From: Bradyrhizobium campsiandrae | GTDB lineage: Bacteria > Pseudomonadota > Alphaproteobacteria > Rhizobiales > Xanthobacteraceae | DNA length: 64,000 bases | Reading direction: 5' to 3' | Assembly: GCF_014529705.1 (NCBI RefSeq) | Contig: NZ_JAANIH010000012.1 | Span: forward strand, 62,001-126,000 | In this document: positions 10,156 to 17,389 of the stretch, piece after piece | Numbering within the stretch: position 1 is the stretch's first letter | Layout of the letters: each line of letters starts with the position of its first letter | Position numbers and translations under genes: made by a program | The notes under the pieces: generated by a model | Databases searched by the model: none | What the model was told of the DNA's origin: nothing | Seen by the model: only the letters and a program-made list of their open reading frames with translations

Positions 10156-10185
10156 TTGACGCGTCGGGCAAAATAGCGGTATTGT
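10156..10185 (+). promoter_or_regulatory. Candidate sigma-70 promoter for a long-leader transcript
   Basis: TTGACG (10156-10161) and TATTGT (10180-10185) are spaced 18 bases apart, downstream of an AT-rich stretch unusual for this region. No ORF starts until 10447, so the transcript would carry a leader of about 255 bases. The 402-base gap 10045-10446 holds this promoter and the hairpin at 10292-10378. Confidence 0.45.
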
Positions 10186-10291
10186 GCGATCGTTCGGGAA
10201 AGTTGCCGCGATGCCGTGCTCGGCTGCAACGATCGTCTCGTGGCCGCCGCGTGGCTTCGAGGAACCAAAGCGGTTGCGGTCCGTTGTCTCT

Positions 10292-10378
10292 CCGACGCAA
10301 AACGGCGCCTCGCGATCGAGCCGCCTGCCGTCTCAAAGAGATCTCCTTCTCCGCTGCAGCAGAGCGCCGTTTTGTCGG
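10292..10378 (+). other. Long-range stem in the leader before the 60-residue ORF
   Basis: CAAAACGGCGC (10298-10308) is the exact reverse complement of GCGCCGTTTTG (10364-10374). CCGA (10292-10295) and TCGG (10375-10378) extend the stem to 15 pairs with a two-base bulge. The 55-base loop contains smaller palindromes (CTCGCGATCGAG, GAGATCTC). It could be a structured 5' leader or a small RNA. No U-tract follows, so it is not a simple terminator. Confidence 0.45.
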
Positions 10379-10446
10379 CCCGCGACGATGGGACTGAGCA
10401 TCAGCGCCTTCGCGGCCCGCACGCTATCAACCACATCGAGGACAAC

Positions 10447-10629
10447 ATGTTGAGAGATCAATCATCTGATCGGGCGCGGCGCGACGCAGACAAAGCGTTC
10501 AAGTCCCCGCAAACGCCAAAGCCCATAACAGACTATGCGAAGGCCCAGCACTCCTTCAACGAGAACCGCGAGCGGCTGAAGGCGGAGCGATTGGCCCGCG
10601 AAGCCGCGCCGAAGGACCGCTCGAAATAG
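10447..10629 (+). CDS. Small hydrophilic protein of unknown function (60 residues)
   Basis: The ATG at 10447 has GAGG seven bases upstream. The 60-residue product is rich in Arg, Lys, Asp and Glu, with no signal peptide or membrane segment; its middle part reads SFNENRERLKAERLAREAA and is probably helical. I do not recognise a named family. It follows the structured leader, so its expression may be controlled after transcription. A longer frame from 10216 is rejected because it would read through the leader stem and has no good ribosome site. Confidence 0.6.
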   Translation: MLRDQSSDRARRDADKAFKSPQTPKPITDYAKAQHSFNENRERLKAERLAREAAPKDRSK

Positions 10630-10643
10630 AAGCGACGCGACAG

Positions 10644-10868
10644 CTACAGCATCGACAGCACGACGACGCCGTCTTCGAGCTCGCCGGTATCCAGCCGGGC
10701 CCGCGCCATGCGCTCGAACTCGGTGCGGTATTTGTGAAGATAGCTGAAGGCCTGCTTCTGCGTCTCGAAGGTTGTCGCCAGTCGGCACATCTGCCGGCCC
10801 GCACCGAGTGCGAGGAAGAAGGTAATGGTGCCGCCGCCGTCCAATTTGAGTCTGGGCACGATCCGCAC
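10644..10868 (-). CDS. Small conserved-looking hypothetical protein (74 residues)
   Basis: It starts at a GTG at 10868 with a GAGGGTGAGGA purine stretch just upstream, and converges on the 60-residue ORF with a 14-base gap. The product begins MRIVPRLKLDGGGTITFF and ends ELEDGVVVLSML, with no transmembrane segment. Pattern and size recall small rhizobial proteins of unknown role. I assign no function. The exact start (10868, or the in-frame GTG nine bases downstream) is uncertain. Confidence 0.5.
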   Translation of the reverse strand: MRIVPRLKLDGGGTITFFLALGAGRQMCRLATTFETQKQAFSYLHKYRTEFERMARARLDTGELEDGVVVLSML

Positions 10869-10907
10869 TCCTCACCCTCTCGCGTCCGGTGACGATATCG
10901 ACGTCGG

Positions 10908-11150
10908 CTATTGCCGCGGCTTTCTCTTGCGCTTCGCCGGGATCGGCGCCGGCAGCGAGGCTTGCAGAGTGGCGTCGTCCGCTTCCCTGGCTTCACGCAA
11001 CTCTCGAAGCCGCGCCATGTTCTGGCGGATGTCGGCGGCCCGCTTTTCGGCATCGGCCATCGCCCGCGCGCCTTCCTCAGCCGCCAGACGTTGCCGGTTC
11101 AGGCGCGCGAAGCCTTCGGGGGACGGTTCGGGCGACTTCTTGGCGCTCAT
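10908..11150 (-). CDS. Small basic, helix-rich hypothetical protein (80 residues)
   Basis: The ATG at 11150 has AGGGG five bases upstream; an earlier in-frame start at 11174 would overlap the predicted cspA terminator. The sequence is Ala/Glu/Arg-rich and probably coiled coil in the middle (RLAAEEGARAMADAEKRAAD), with a basic tail KRKRKPRQ. Function is unknown. It lies downstream of cspA on the same strand but is separated from it by a hairpin with a U-tract. Confidence 0.55.
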   Translation of the reverse strand: MSAKKSPEPSPEGFARLNRQRLAAEEGARAMADAEKRAADIRQNMARLRELREAREADDATLQASLPAPIPAKRKRKPRQ

Positions 11151-11171
11151 CTTCACCCCTTCTGCAGCGAG

Positions 11172-11204
11172 CAAAACCCGCTCAATCCCTTACGATCGAG
11201 CGGG
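11172..11204 (-). terminator. Probable intrinsic terminator of cspA
   Basis: Read on the minus strand, CCCGCTC (11204-11198) pairs with GAGCGGG (11183-11177) and is followed by TTTTGC. A second perfect 9-bp inverted repeat, GCCGTTTCA / TGAAACGGC (11212-11238), lies between it and the cspA stop. Confidence 0.55.
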
Positions 11205-11248
11205 CCGCACGGCCGTTTCAGTACATCCGTGAAACGGCTCTCCAGAGC

Positions 11249-11458
11249 TCAAGCCAGCGAGAGATTCTCGGCGCTGACCTTGCCCCGCATCTTGTCGGTC
11301 TTGACCTCGAAGTTGACCTTCTGGCCCTCGCCGAGACCCGCAAGGCCAGCCCGCTCGACCGCGCTGATGTGAACGAACACATCGTTGCCGCCGTCGTCGG
11401 GCTGAATGAATCCGAAGCCCTTCTGGCCGTTGAACCACTTCACGGTACCTGTCGTCAT
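11249..11458 (-). CDS. cspA: Cold-shock domain protein
   Basis: 69 residues, one cold-shock OB-fold. RNP1 (KGFGFI, after [10 protein letters not shown]) and RNP2 (VFVHIS) are intact. Such proteins bind single-stranded RNA or DNA and act as RNA chaperones. The ATG at 11458 is chosen over an upstream in-frame start because GGAGAAGAG lies just before it and the protein then begins MTTGTVKWF as is usual. The gene is monocistronic, with hairpins downstream. The 293-base region upstream (11459-11751) holds its promoter and probably a leader, but I see no clear cold-box. Confidence 0.93.
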   Translation of the reverse strand: MTTGTVKWFNGQKGFGFIQPDDGGNDVFVHISAVERAGLAGLGEGQKVNFEVKTDKMRGKVSAENLSLA

Positions 11459-11751
11459 TTCTCTTCTCCAAAGCGCACACGCGCGCATTCCGCGTGACGC
11501 TCACGCAGAACCGATTCAATTCGTCGATGTCTCTGGAAAAAGGAGCCCGCGGGCGCATTCAACAAGGCACAGCGGCTGAACGAACACGTTTACGTTATAC
11601 CCCATCATGGGCAATAGCAAGGCTCCGCCAGATCGAATTGCGCCCGGCTTGCATGGAACATGTCCGGCTTTGGAGAGCCGAGGCACGCTCGCGCGTCGAT
11701 CTGAGATGTGCCGTCAGGATCTCAGCCAAGGTCTCAGCCCGGCGCAAGCGC

Positions 11752-12876
11752 TTAGCCGACTGCGTAGAGCGAACATTCCTTCCAGGCAGCCACGCATTGA
11801 CGCATCGCCTCGCGCCTGGCGTCATCAACCGTTCGCTGAGCCGCGGTGACCGATGAACAATGCCCGTCGCGATTCCAGGCATAGGCCTTGGCATCGGTCC
11901 ACGCCTTCACATAAGCATCGAAGTAACCCGCGCACGCCGCGTTGAGCGGCGTCGGCGGCGGGATGGAGGCGCGCGCCGGCAGCTCGACCAGCACTGCCGT
12001 CGGCAAGCGCAGTTGATTCAGAAAACCTTCGACCGCCGGCCGCCAGGCGTCGGAAGGGCCCATCGGCACCATGGCATGCCCGTCGACACCGAAGGACGGC
12101 AAGATCTGGAATTGCGCCGGCGCACCTGAAGCGGCGTAAGCGTCGAACATGCGACGGCCCAACGCCGGCGGCACACTGCGATCGTTCTCCGAATAAACCC
12201 ACAACGCCGGAATTCGCGCGGTGCGGCCAAAGATGCCGGCGTCGGCGACCAGATGATCCGGACTGCACGTATGACCCGGGACAGAGCCGTGGGCGCCTTC
12301 GAAATTGAGAACGCCGACGACGCCGGCCGGATTGTCCGCAGCGGCGGCCGTGACCGCAAAGCCGCCGGTTGAATGCCCCATCAACAGGACCCGATCGGAT
12401 TCGACCCATGGCCCGACCGATGGCTCGCCGCGGAGTGCGGCGAGCGCGCCGGTCACGTCCTCGGCGGCGATCCGCGCGACGGCGAGATAGTCGCGGTCGT
12501 CGCAAGGTCCGGACAGCGTCTCCGCAAATGGTCCGTCTGAACGACCAAAGCCCCGACGCATGATCGATGCGACGACATAACCACGTTGAGCAAACGCCAC
12601 AGCCGGATTGAGCAGGCTGGCCGGCGTCTCCTGCGCCAGCGCCGCGCGAAGGGCATCCCCCGTCCCGGGAATTGTACCGTGGACCAGCAGCACCAGCGGA
12701 AACCGCCCGGGCCGATCAGGACGCAGGATCATGGTCTCGAGCCTGACCTGATGGCCATCGGCCAGCGTGATCGGCAGCATCAGGTCTTGTCGAACAAGGC
12801 CCGGCAGCGAGGGGTCGGCCGCGGCCGGCGACAGCAGGAGCATCAGCAAGCCGATCACGCAGCCAAGTCGCCTCAT
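11752..12876 (-). CDS. Secreted alpha/beta hydrolase (dienelactone hydrolase-like)
   Basis: 374 residues from the ATG at 12876, preceded by GAGGAGGCGAGG. The N-terminus (MRRLGCVIGLLMLLLSPAAA) is a signal peptide, so the enzyme is probably periplasmic. PLVLLVHGTIPG gives the oxyanion strand, GHSTGG the nucleophile serine, and VDGHAM near the end of the fold the catalytic histidine. The last 60 residues (NAACAGYFDAYVKAW to KECSLYAVG) carry four cysteines and look like a separate small extracytoplasmic domain. The substrate is unknown; an ester or lactone is likely. It stands alone on this strand. Confidence 0.8.
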   Translation of the reverse strand: MRRLGCVIGLLMLLLSPAAADPSLPGLVRQDLMLPITLADGHQVRLETMILRPDRPGRFPLVLLVHGTIPGTGDALRAALAQETPASLLNPAVAFAQRGYVVASIMRRGFGRSDGPFAETLSGPCDDRDYLAVARIAAEDVTGALAALRGEPSVGPWVESDRVLLMGHSTGGFAVTAAAADNPAGVVGVLNFEGAHGSVPGHTCSPDHLVADAGIFGRTARIPALWVYSENDRSVPPALGRRMFDAYAASGAPAQFQILPSFGVDGHAMVPMGPSDAWRPAVEGFLNQLRLPTAVLVELPARASIPPPTPLNAACAGYFDAYVKAWTDAKAYAWNRDGHCSSVTAAQRTVDDARREAMRQCVAAWKECSLYAVG

Positions 12877-13154
12877 CCTCGCCTCCTCTTCGAACGTGAA
12901 GCTCACCGATCTCCGCCAGCGAGCTGCTCTTGAAAGAACCTGACCATCCGAATCCCCGCGGTCCTGGCGGATGAGCCAAGACAAAGCAGCGCGATGGCGT
13001 AAGCCAAAGTCAGCCTGCGCAAAAGACCCCCCCGATTTCGCGTCGGAGTTGAGCGGGCAACGAGAGCGGAATTGTGGCTTCAGACGCGATCAACCGTCGG
13101 CGTACCGGCTCTCGCACCCAACATCAAGACGAACAAGCCCCGCACGGCACGGGC

Positions 13155-13400
13155 TCAGGCCCCCTCGCCGGCATTGCCATCGCTCTCCTCGCCCGCGACA
13201 TATTCGAGAATGTCGCCGGGCTGGCAGTCGAGCTCGCGGCAGATTGCAGCCAGGGTCGAGAAGCGCATCGCCCGCGCCTTGCCCGTCTTCAGGATCGACA
13301 GGTTCTGGATGGAGATGCCGATGGCGTCGGCGAGGTCACCGAGGCGGCGCTTCCGCTTCGCAAGCATGACATCGAGATTCACGACGATCGGCACCAGCAT
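13155..13400 (-). CDS. XRE-family (Cro/CI type) small DNA-binding protein
   Basis: 81 residues, nearly all one helix-turn-helix domain (MLAKRKRRLGDLADAIGISI, then LSILKTGKARAMRFSTLAAI). This type (HTH_26, YozG-like) is regularly encoded beside DUF2975 membrane proteins. It begins five bases after the DUF2975 stop, so the two are cotranscribed. It probably represses its own operon; the perfect palindrome at 14066-14089 is a candidate site. Confidence 0.85.
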   Translation of the reverse strand: MLVPIVVNLDVMLAKRKRRLGDLADAIGISIQNLSILKTGKARAMRFSTLAAICRELDCQPGDILEYVAGEESDGNAGEGA

Positions 13401-13405
13401 TCACC

Positions 13406-14014
13406 TCAGATCGTCAATTCGTTTTCGGACTGCAGCAGGATGGCGTGATCGATGACGAATTTCAGCGCCATCAGGAACACCCCGCCCGCGATCGTGCCGA
13501 TGTCCAGATTGTAGGACGGCAGGAAGAACTTGATGTCGCCGAGTTCATGCAAGGCGTAAGCCACCGCGTTGCTGGTGATCAGATCAATGAACGGCCAGAT
13601 CACCAGAATGATCCCCATCCACCACACCCCCTGGAGCGTCTCGGACACGAAGATCCGCCCGCGCGCGAATCGATGCACCATGCGGTGAAGGATGGCGGTG
13701 AACACGGCAAAGAACGACAGCTGAAACAAGAATAACGTCCAGAACAGCATCTGCCCCTTGCGCGACATGTCGAGCGGGTTGGTGACGATGCCCGCGCATT
13801 TCGCCTGCTCGGGACTGAGGCTGGCTGCAATCGACGCGGAGGCGGTCGTGTTGTGGCGATAGGCAAGCCATATCACCACCGGGAATGCCGCCCAGATCAT
13901 CCAGAACGCAAGATCGAGGCGCCGAAACCAGCGTTGCCGGGCCTCGCGCACCGACGTCCCCACCACAACCATCTCCGCCCACTCCGCAATGCAAGGGTCA
14001 TCTCTGGGAATCAC
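13406..14014 (-). CDS. DUF2975 membrane protein
   Basis: 202 residues from a GTG at 14014, chosen because AGAAGGAG lies eight bases upstream; a TTG at 14041 is possible but lacks a site. Four hydrophobic segments are visible (LAFWMIWAAFPVVIWLAY, LFWTLFLFQLSFFAVFTAI, GVWWMGIILVIWPFIDLI, and IGTIAGGVFLMALKFVI), with the DUF2975 pattern RGRIFVSETLQGV between the second and third. The family is of unknown function and typically paired with a YozG-like repressor, as here. Confidence 0.85.
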   Translation of the reverse strand: MIPRDDPCIAEWAEMVVVGTSVREARQRWFRRLDLAFWMIWAAFPVVIWLAYRHNTTASASIAASLSPEQAKCAGIVTNPLDMSRKGQMLFWTLFLFQLSFFAVFTAILHRMVHRFARGRIFVSETLQGVWWMGIILVIWPFIDLITSNAVAYALHELGDIKFFLPSYNLDIGTIAGGVFLMALKFVIDHAILLQSENELTI

Positions 14015-14065
14015 TATGCCCACTCCTTCTACTTGACTCAACCTAAAGCGAGATATATTGATCGT

Positions 14066-14089
14066 TTATCATGAAATAATTCATGATAA
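14066..14089. promoter_or_regulatory. Perfect inverted repeat between DUF2975/XRE and DUF2147 genes
   Basis: TTATCATGAA and TTCATGATAA are perfect 10-base arms around ATAA, in an AT-rich patch. It lies 52 bases upstream of the DUF2975 start and 21 bases upstream of the DUF2147 start, a good place for an operator acting on both divergent genes. Binding by the XRE protein is inferred. Confidence 0.55.
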
Positions 14090-14110
14090 TAACGCCAATC
14101 GGGAGCTCCC

Positions 14111-14548
14111 ATGCGTTCCACCCTCGTCCGGCACGTGCTCGCAGCCCTGCTGTCCATCTCGCCGCTTGGAGATGCCAAAGCCGCAACGGCCAGCGATCCC
14201 GCCGGGGTCTGGCTGACCCAATCAGGCGATGCGAAGGTGAAGGTTAGCCGTTGCGGCAGCGCGCTGTGCGGCCGGGTGGTCTGGCTGAAGGAGCCGATCG
14301 ACAAGAAGACGGGCAAGCCGCAGCTCGACGACCACAATTCCGATCCGGCGCTGCGCGGCCGCAAGATCATCGGCATCTCCCTGTTCATCGACATGCAGGC
14401 GGCCGGTGCCAACAAATGGTCGGGCCGGATCTACAATGCCGACGACGGCAAGACCTATGTGAGCACGGTGACCTTGCTGCCGTCGGGCCATCTCAGCGTC
14501 CAGGGCTGCATGGGAACGCTGTGCGCCGGTGAAGACTGGACGCGGTGA
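14111..14548 (+). CDS. DUF2147 secreted protein
   Basis: 145 residues. A signal peptide (about 1-25, MRSTLVRHVLAALLSISPLG) is followed by a DUF2147 beta-barrel-like domain: DPAGVWLTQSGDAKVKVSRCGSAL, GRVVWLKEPIDKKTGKP, WSGRIYNADDGKTY, and CMGTLCAGEDW. Four cysteines (CGSALCG and CMGTLC) may form disulfides in the periplasm. No enzyme activity is known for the family. A GGGAG ribosome site precedes the ATG. It is divergent from the DUF2975/XRE operon. Confidence 0.88.
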   Translation: MRSTLVRHVLAALLSISPLGDAKAATASDPAGVWLTQSGDAKVKVSRCGSALCGRVVWLKEPIDKKTGKPQLDDHNSDPALRGRKIIGISLFIDMQAAGANKWSGRIYNADDGKTYVSTVTLLPSGHLSVQGCMGTLCAGEDWTR

Positions 14549-14700
14549 GCGGCAGAACAATCACTCCACGGCATGAGCCGTCGGTTCCGTGGCTGCAAAA
14601 TCGTCGCAGCCCTGTCGGATCGACGGCGCTCCGTTCGTCCTCGGTGCATGAAGGGGGCAACACGCTAACGTCGAGCCCATCAGTTCATGAGGATACGATC

Positions 14701-15144
14701 ATGCCCAGCACCGTCCGCCTGCACCGCGTTCTCACCACCAGCCCGGAGAAGGTCTATCGCGCCTTCCTCGAGGCGGATGCGCTGGCGAAATGGCTGCCGC
14801 CGAACGGCTTCACCTGCTCCGTGCACCATTTCGAGCCCAAGGTCGGCGGCACGTTCAAGATGTCGTTCCGGAATTTTACGACGGGTAACGGCCATTCGTT
14901 CGGCGGCGAATTTCTCGAGCTCGTTCCAGGCGAACGTCTCCGCTACACCGACAAGTTCGACGATCCGAACCTGCCGGGCCTGATCGAAGTCACCGTGACC
15001 CTGAAGAAAGTCCTTGTCGGCACCGAGGTCGATATCACGCAGGCCGGCATTCCCGACGCAATCCCGCCGGAGGCCTGCTATCTCGGCTGGCAGGAATCGC
15101 TGCGCAATTTGGCGCGGCTCGTCGAGCCGGAGATCAATCAGTAG
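14701..15144 (+). CDS. SRPBCC/AHSA1-family protein
   Basis: 147 residues from the ATG at 14701, with TGAGGA upstream. The opening TVRLHRVLTTSPEKVYRAFL and the later GWQESLRNLARLVEPE are typical of the AHSA1 (Aha1-like, START superfamily) group. The fold forms a hydrophobic cavity for ligands; the physiological ligand is not predictable. A 5' extension to 14545 has no ribosome site and is rejected. It is probably monocistronic; palindromic repeats follow. Confidence 0.85.
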   Translation: MPSTVRLHRVLTTSPEKVYRAFLEADALAKWLPPNGFTCSVHHFEPKVGGTFKMSFRNFTTGNGHSFGGEFLELVPGERLRYTDKFDDPNLPGLIEVTVTLKKVLVGTEVDITQAGIPDAIPPEACYLGWQESLRNLARLVEPEINQ

Positions 15145-15177
15145 CGGCAACGTTCGTCTCGCAGCGACGTTAATCTC

Positions 15178-15273
15178 GTAGGGTGGGCAAAGGCGCGCCC
15201 TCCGCGCGCCGTGCCCACGAACTTTCCGCTATGACGACGGATTCGTGGGCACGCTCCGCTTTGCCCACCCTAC
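15178..15273. repeat. Long inverted repeat (GTAGGGTGGGCAAA type)
   Basis: GTAGGGTGGGCAAA (15178-15191) is the exact reverse complement of TTTGCCCACCCTAC (15260-15273), and an inner pair GTGCCCACGA / TCGTGGGCAC makes a cruciform-like element. A degenerate second copy occurs at 28512-28599, so this is a dispersed family. Confidence 0.85.
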
Positions 15274-15328
15274 GCACTCGCCACGCAGGGACATTCTCCG
15301 CAATCCCCGGCAATCCCGACGCGGAGAT

Positions 15329-15371
15329 ACCCTCTCCCCAACCCTCTCCCGCAAGCGGGCGAGGGAGCGCA
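15329..15371. repeat. Short palindromic repeat (CCCTCTCCC / GGGCGAGGG type)
   Basis: The core CCCTCTCCCGCAAGCGGGCGAGGG folds into an imperfect GC-rich hairpin. It lies just upstream, on the plus strand, of the 3' end of the convergent Hsp70 gene. Its style matches repeats abundant in Bradyrhizobium genomes. The remainder of 15145-15397 holds no gene. Confidence 0.6.
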
Positions 15372-15397
15372 CCTACTGCTTGGCGACAATCGCGCCC

Positions 15398-16723
15398 CTA
15401 CCCGCTCTTCTTCAAGCCGCCGTCCGCAGTCCAGCGGTCCGGCTCGGCACTGTGTCCGATCAGCGCGAGACCGTAGGCGATCGATTCGAACTGGTCCCCC
15501 GACATCAGCCGCTCGTTGCCGAACCGGTCGGCGAACAGTTGTCGCACCGCCGGCACGAACGAGGTGCCGCCGGTCAGGAACACCTTCTCGATCTCGCGCG
15601 CGGTGATGCCGGCCTCGCCCAGCACCTTGTCGACGGTGGCCCCGAGCCGCGCGACGTCGTCGGCGATCCAGGCGTTGAATTTCTTCCGTGTGATGGTCGA
15701 GCCGATCTCGACGCCGCCGCCCTTGAAGCGGAAGTCGACCTCCTCGCCGGCCGACAGCGCGACCTTGGCATCGGAGACCGCGCGGTACAGCGCAAAGCCG
15801 AGATCGAGATCGACGATGGTGATGAAATCCGCGAGCTGGTCAGGCTTCAGCGCGGTGCGCGCAAGTTCCCTGAGCTCGCGCAGATTGCCATTGCTCTTCA
15901 TCAACGCGAGCTGATGCCAGCGCGCGAGGTTGGTGTAATGGCTGTTCGGGATCGGCAACACCTTGTCGAACGAGCGGAAGCTCGAGCCCTTGCCGAGCCG
16001 CGGCGAGACGACGTGATCGACGATGCGATAGTCGAACGTGTCGCCCGCGATGCCGATGCCGGCGTGACCGAGCGGCTCGGCGCGCAAATGTCCGCCTGAT
16101 CGCGAGAAGCGCATCACCGAGAAGTCGCTGGTGCCGCCGCCGAAATCCGCCACCAGCACGGTGGCATCGCGCTCGAGCCGACGGGCGAAGGAGAACGCCG
16201 CGCCCACCGGCTCATAGACGTAGCGGGCATGACCGGCCCCCAGGCGCTCGAACGCGGCGCGATAGCGCTGCATGGCGAGCCCGTCGTCGGGATTGCCACC
16301 GGCAAAGCGCACGGGACGCCCGACCGTGATGTTGGCCGCCTCGAAGCCGAATTTATCGCCGCCATGGCGCGCCAGCGTGCGCAGGAACGCCGCCAGGATG
16401 TCCTCGAACTTGAAGCGCTGCCGGAACACCTGCGTGGTGTTGAAGCTCGAACTCGCCGCAAACGTCTTGAACGACTGCAGGAAGCGGTAGACGTGGCGCC
16501 CTTCCAGGAACTGCTCGATCGCCCACGGCCCGCCTTCAGCCTGGGCGCCGGCGCCCGGCCGGTCCTCCCAGAAGCACAGCGCCGAGACATAAGTGCTGTG
16601 GCGCTGTCCGCCGTGGTCGAACCTGACAGCCTCGACCCGGCGGTCGTCCGCCGCCAGTGCAACGACGGTGTTGCTGGTCCCAAAATCGATACCGATCGAG
16701 ACGGCGGGCGAGGCGCTCGACAT
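15398..16723 (-). CDS. YegD-type Hsp70 family protein
   Basis: 441 residues: an actin/Hsp70 ATPase domain without the usual long substrate-binding half. Phosphate 1 loop IGIDFGTSNTVVAL, phosphate 2 VLVADFGGGTSDFSV and adenosine-site FLTGGTSFVPAVRQLF are all present, so ATP binding should be intact. The E. coli relative YegD has no settled role. It is divergent from the 45-residue ORF under operator C, but there are 209 bases between its start and that operator, so joint control is unlikely. The ATG at 16723 has only a weak ribosome site. Confidence 0.88.
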   Translation of the reverse strand: MSSASPAVSIGIDFGTSNTVVALAADDRRVEAVRFDHGGQRHSTYVSALCFWEDRPGAGAQAEGGPWAIEQFLEGRHVYRFLQSFKTFAASSSFNTTQVFRQRFKFEDILAAFLRTLARHGGDKFGFEAANITVGRPVRFAGGNPDDGLAMQRYRAAFERLGAGHARYVYEPVGAAFSFARRLERDATVLVADFGGGTSDFSVMRFSRSGGHLRAEPLGHAGIGIAGDTFDYRIVDHVVSPRLGKGSSFRSFDKVLPIPNSHYTNLARWHQLALMKSNGNLRELRELARTALKPDQLADFITIVDLDLGFALYRAVSDAKVALSAGEEVDFRFKGGGVEIGSTITRKKFNAWIADDVARLGATVDKVLGEAGITAREIEKVFLTGGTSFVPAVRQLFADRFGNERLMSGDQFESIAYGLALIGHSAEPDRWTADGGLKKSG

Positions 16724-16932
16724 GAACCACTCTGACGGATTGATGGAAGGGGGGCGAACGTCTAGCCGTTTTGCACTGCGGTGCCAAGGGCCGGGCCGAC
16801 GCTTGTTCCGTACCAGGCCCTTTTGCCGGTTTCAGCCGAAATCGCGGGTTTAGAGCCCCCGGGTCTTTTAACGAAGCGTTATGCTGCAATGCGGCAATTC
16901 GCATGCTGCTATGCAATGGCATGCATAGACCT

Positions 16933-16949
16933 TGGCATCTGGTATACGT
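16933..16949. promoter_or_regulatory. Operator C before the 45-residue ORF
   Basis: TGGCATCTGGTATACGT matches the consensus in the left arm and centre, with a degenerate right arm (ATACGT for ATRCCA). It lies 55 bases before the ATG at 17005. The preceding TAGACC (16926-16931) could be a weak -35. It is the weakest of the six sites on the right side. Confidence 0.55.
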
Positions 16950-17004
16950 AAATTGGCCCCTGAAATGAGACAGCATTGCTGACTGTCCACGAAAGGAAAT
17001 TCCC

Positions 17005-17142
17005 ATGTCCAAGACCGCTTCCGTCGCGCTCGCGCCCTCCGCTTCGCTGTTCGCCCGCTTCATGGCGGCCCTCGACCGCTTGCTGATGGCCAGCGCCGAG
17101 ATTTCCAATCACAACGGCGACCTGCCCCGCTTCGGCCTGTAA
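17005..17142 (+). CDS. 45-residue protein of unknown function, probable member of the GntR/oxalate regulon
   Basis: A short ORF with AAAGGA nine bases before its ATG. It encodes a Ser/Ala-rich start, an amphipathic helix (SLFARFMAALDRLLMASAEI) and a polar tail ending GDLPRFGL. There is no signal peptide. It stands between operator C and an intrinsic terminator at 17214-17245, forming a complete transcription unit of about 300 bases. Codon use is like neighbouring genes (C or G at most third positions), which supports real coding. I do not recognise the family. Its operator suggests expression with the oxalate transporters. Confidence 0.6.
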   Translation: MSKTASVALAPSASLFARFMAALDRLLMASAEISNHNGDLPRFGL

Positions 17143-17213
17143 GTTGGGAGGCGAGGCCCGGCGCGTCGAATTGTCGCGCCGGTTGTAAAAGCAGCGAACT
17201 CCTACTTTCGAAG

Positions 17214-17245
17214 AATGGCCCTGCTCTGCGGGGCCATTTCTATTT
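17214..17245 (+). terminator. Intrinsic terminator after the 45-residue ORF
   Basis: AATGGCCC (17214-17221) pairs perfectly with GGGCCATT (17231-17238) across a 9-base loop, followed by TTCTATTT. It isolates the small ORF from the downstream oxlT gene. Confidence 0.8.
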
Positions 17246-17323
17246 GGCATCAGGCACATTCGCGCAACCTCGCAAACGAGGTTGCGTCATAAGCGCACAA
17301 TGGGCCCGCGCGCGCTTGAAGCT

Positions 17324-17340
17324 TGGCATAATGAATACAA
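17324..17340. promoter_or_regulatory. Operator F before the first oxlT
   Basis: TGGCATAATGAATACAA has the left arm TGGCAT and a near-consensus right arm ATACAA at the same 5-base spacing. TTGAAG, a -35-like hexamer, starts eight bases before it (17316-17321), the same geometry as operators D and E. The start codon is 50 bases downstream. Confidence 0.6.
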
Positions 17341-17389
17341 GAATGCCGCCAACGCTCGCTCAAAAAACAGAAGCGCTATTGGAGGATTC

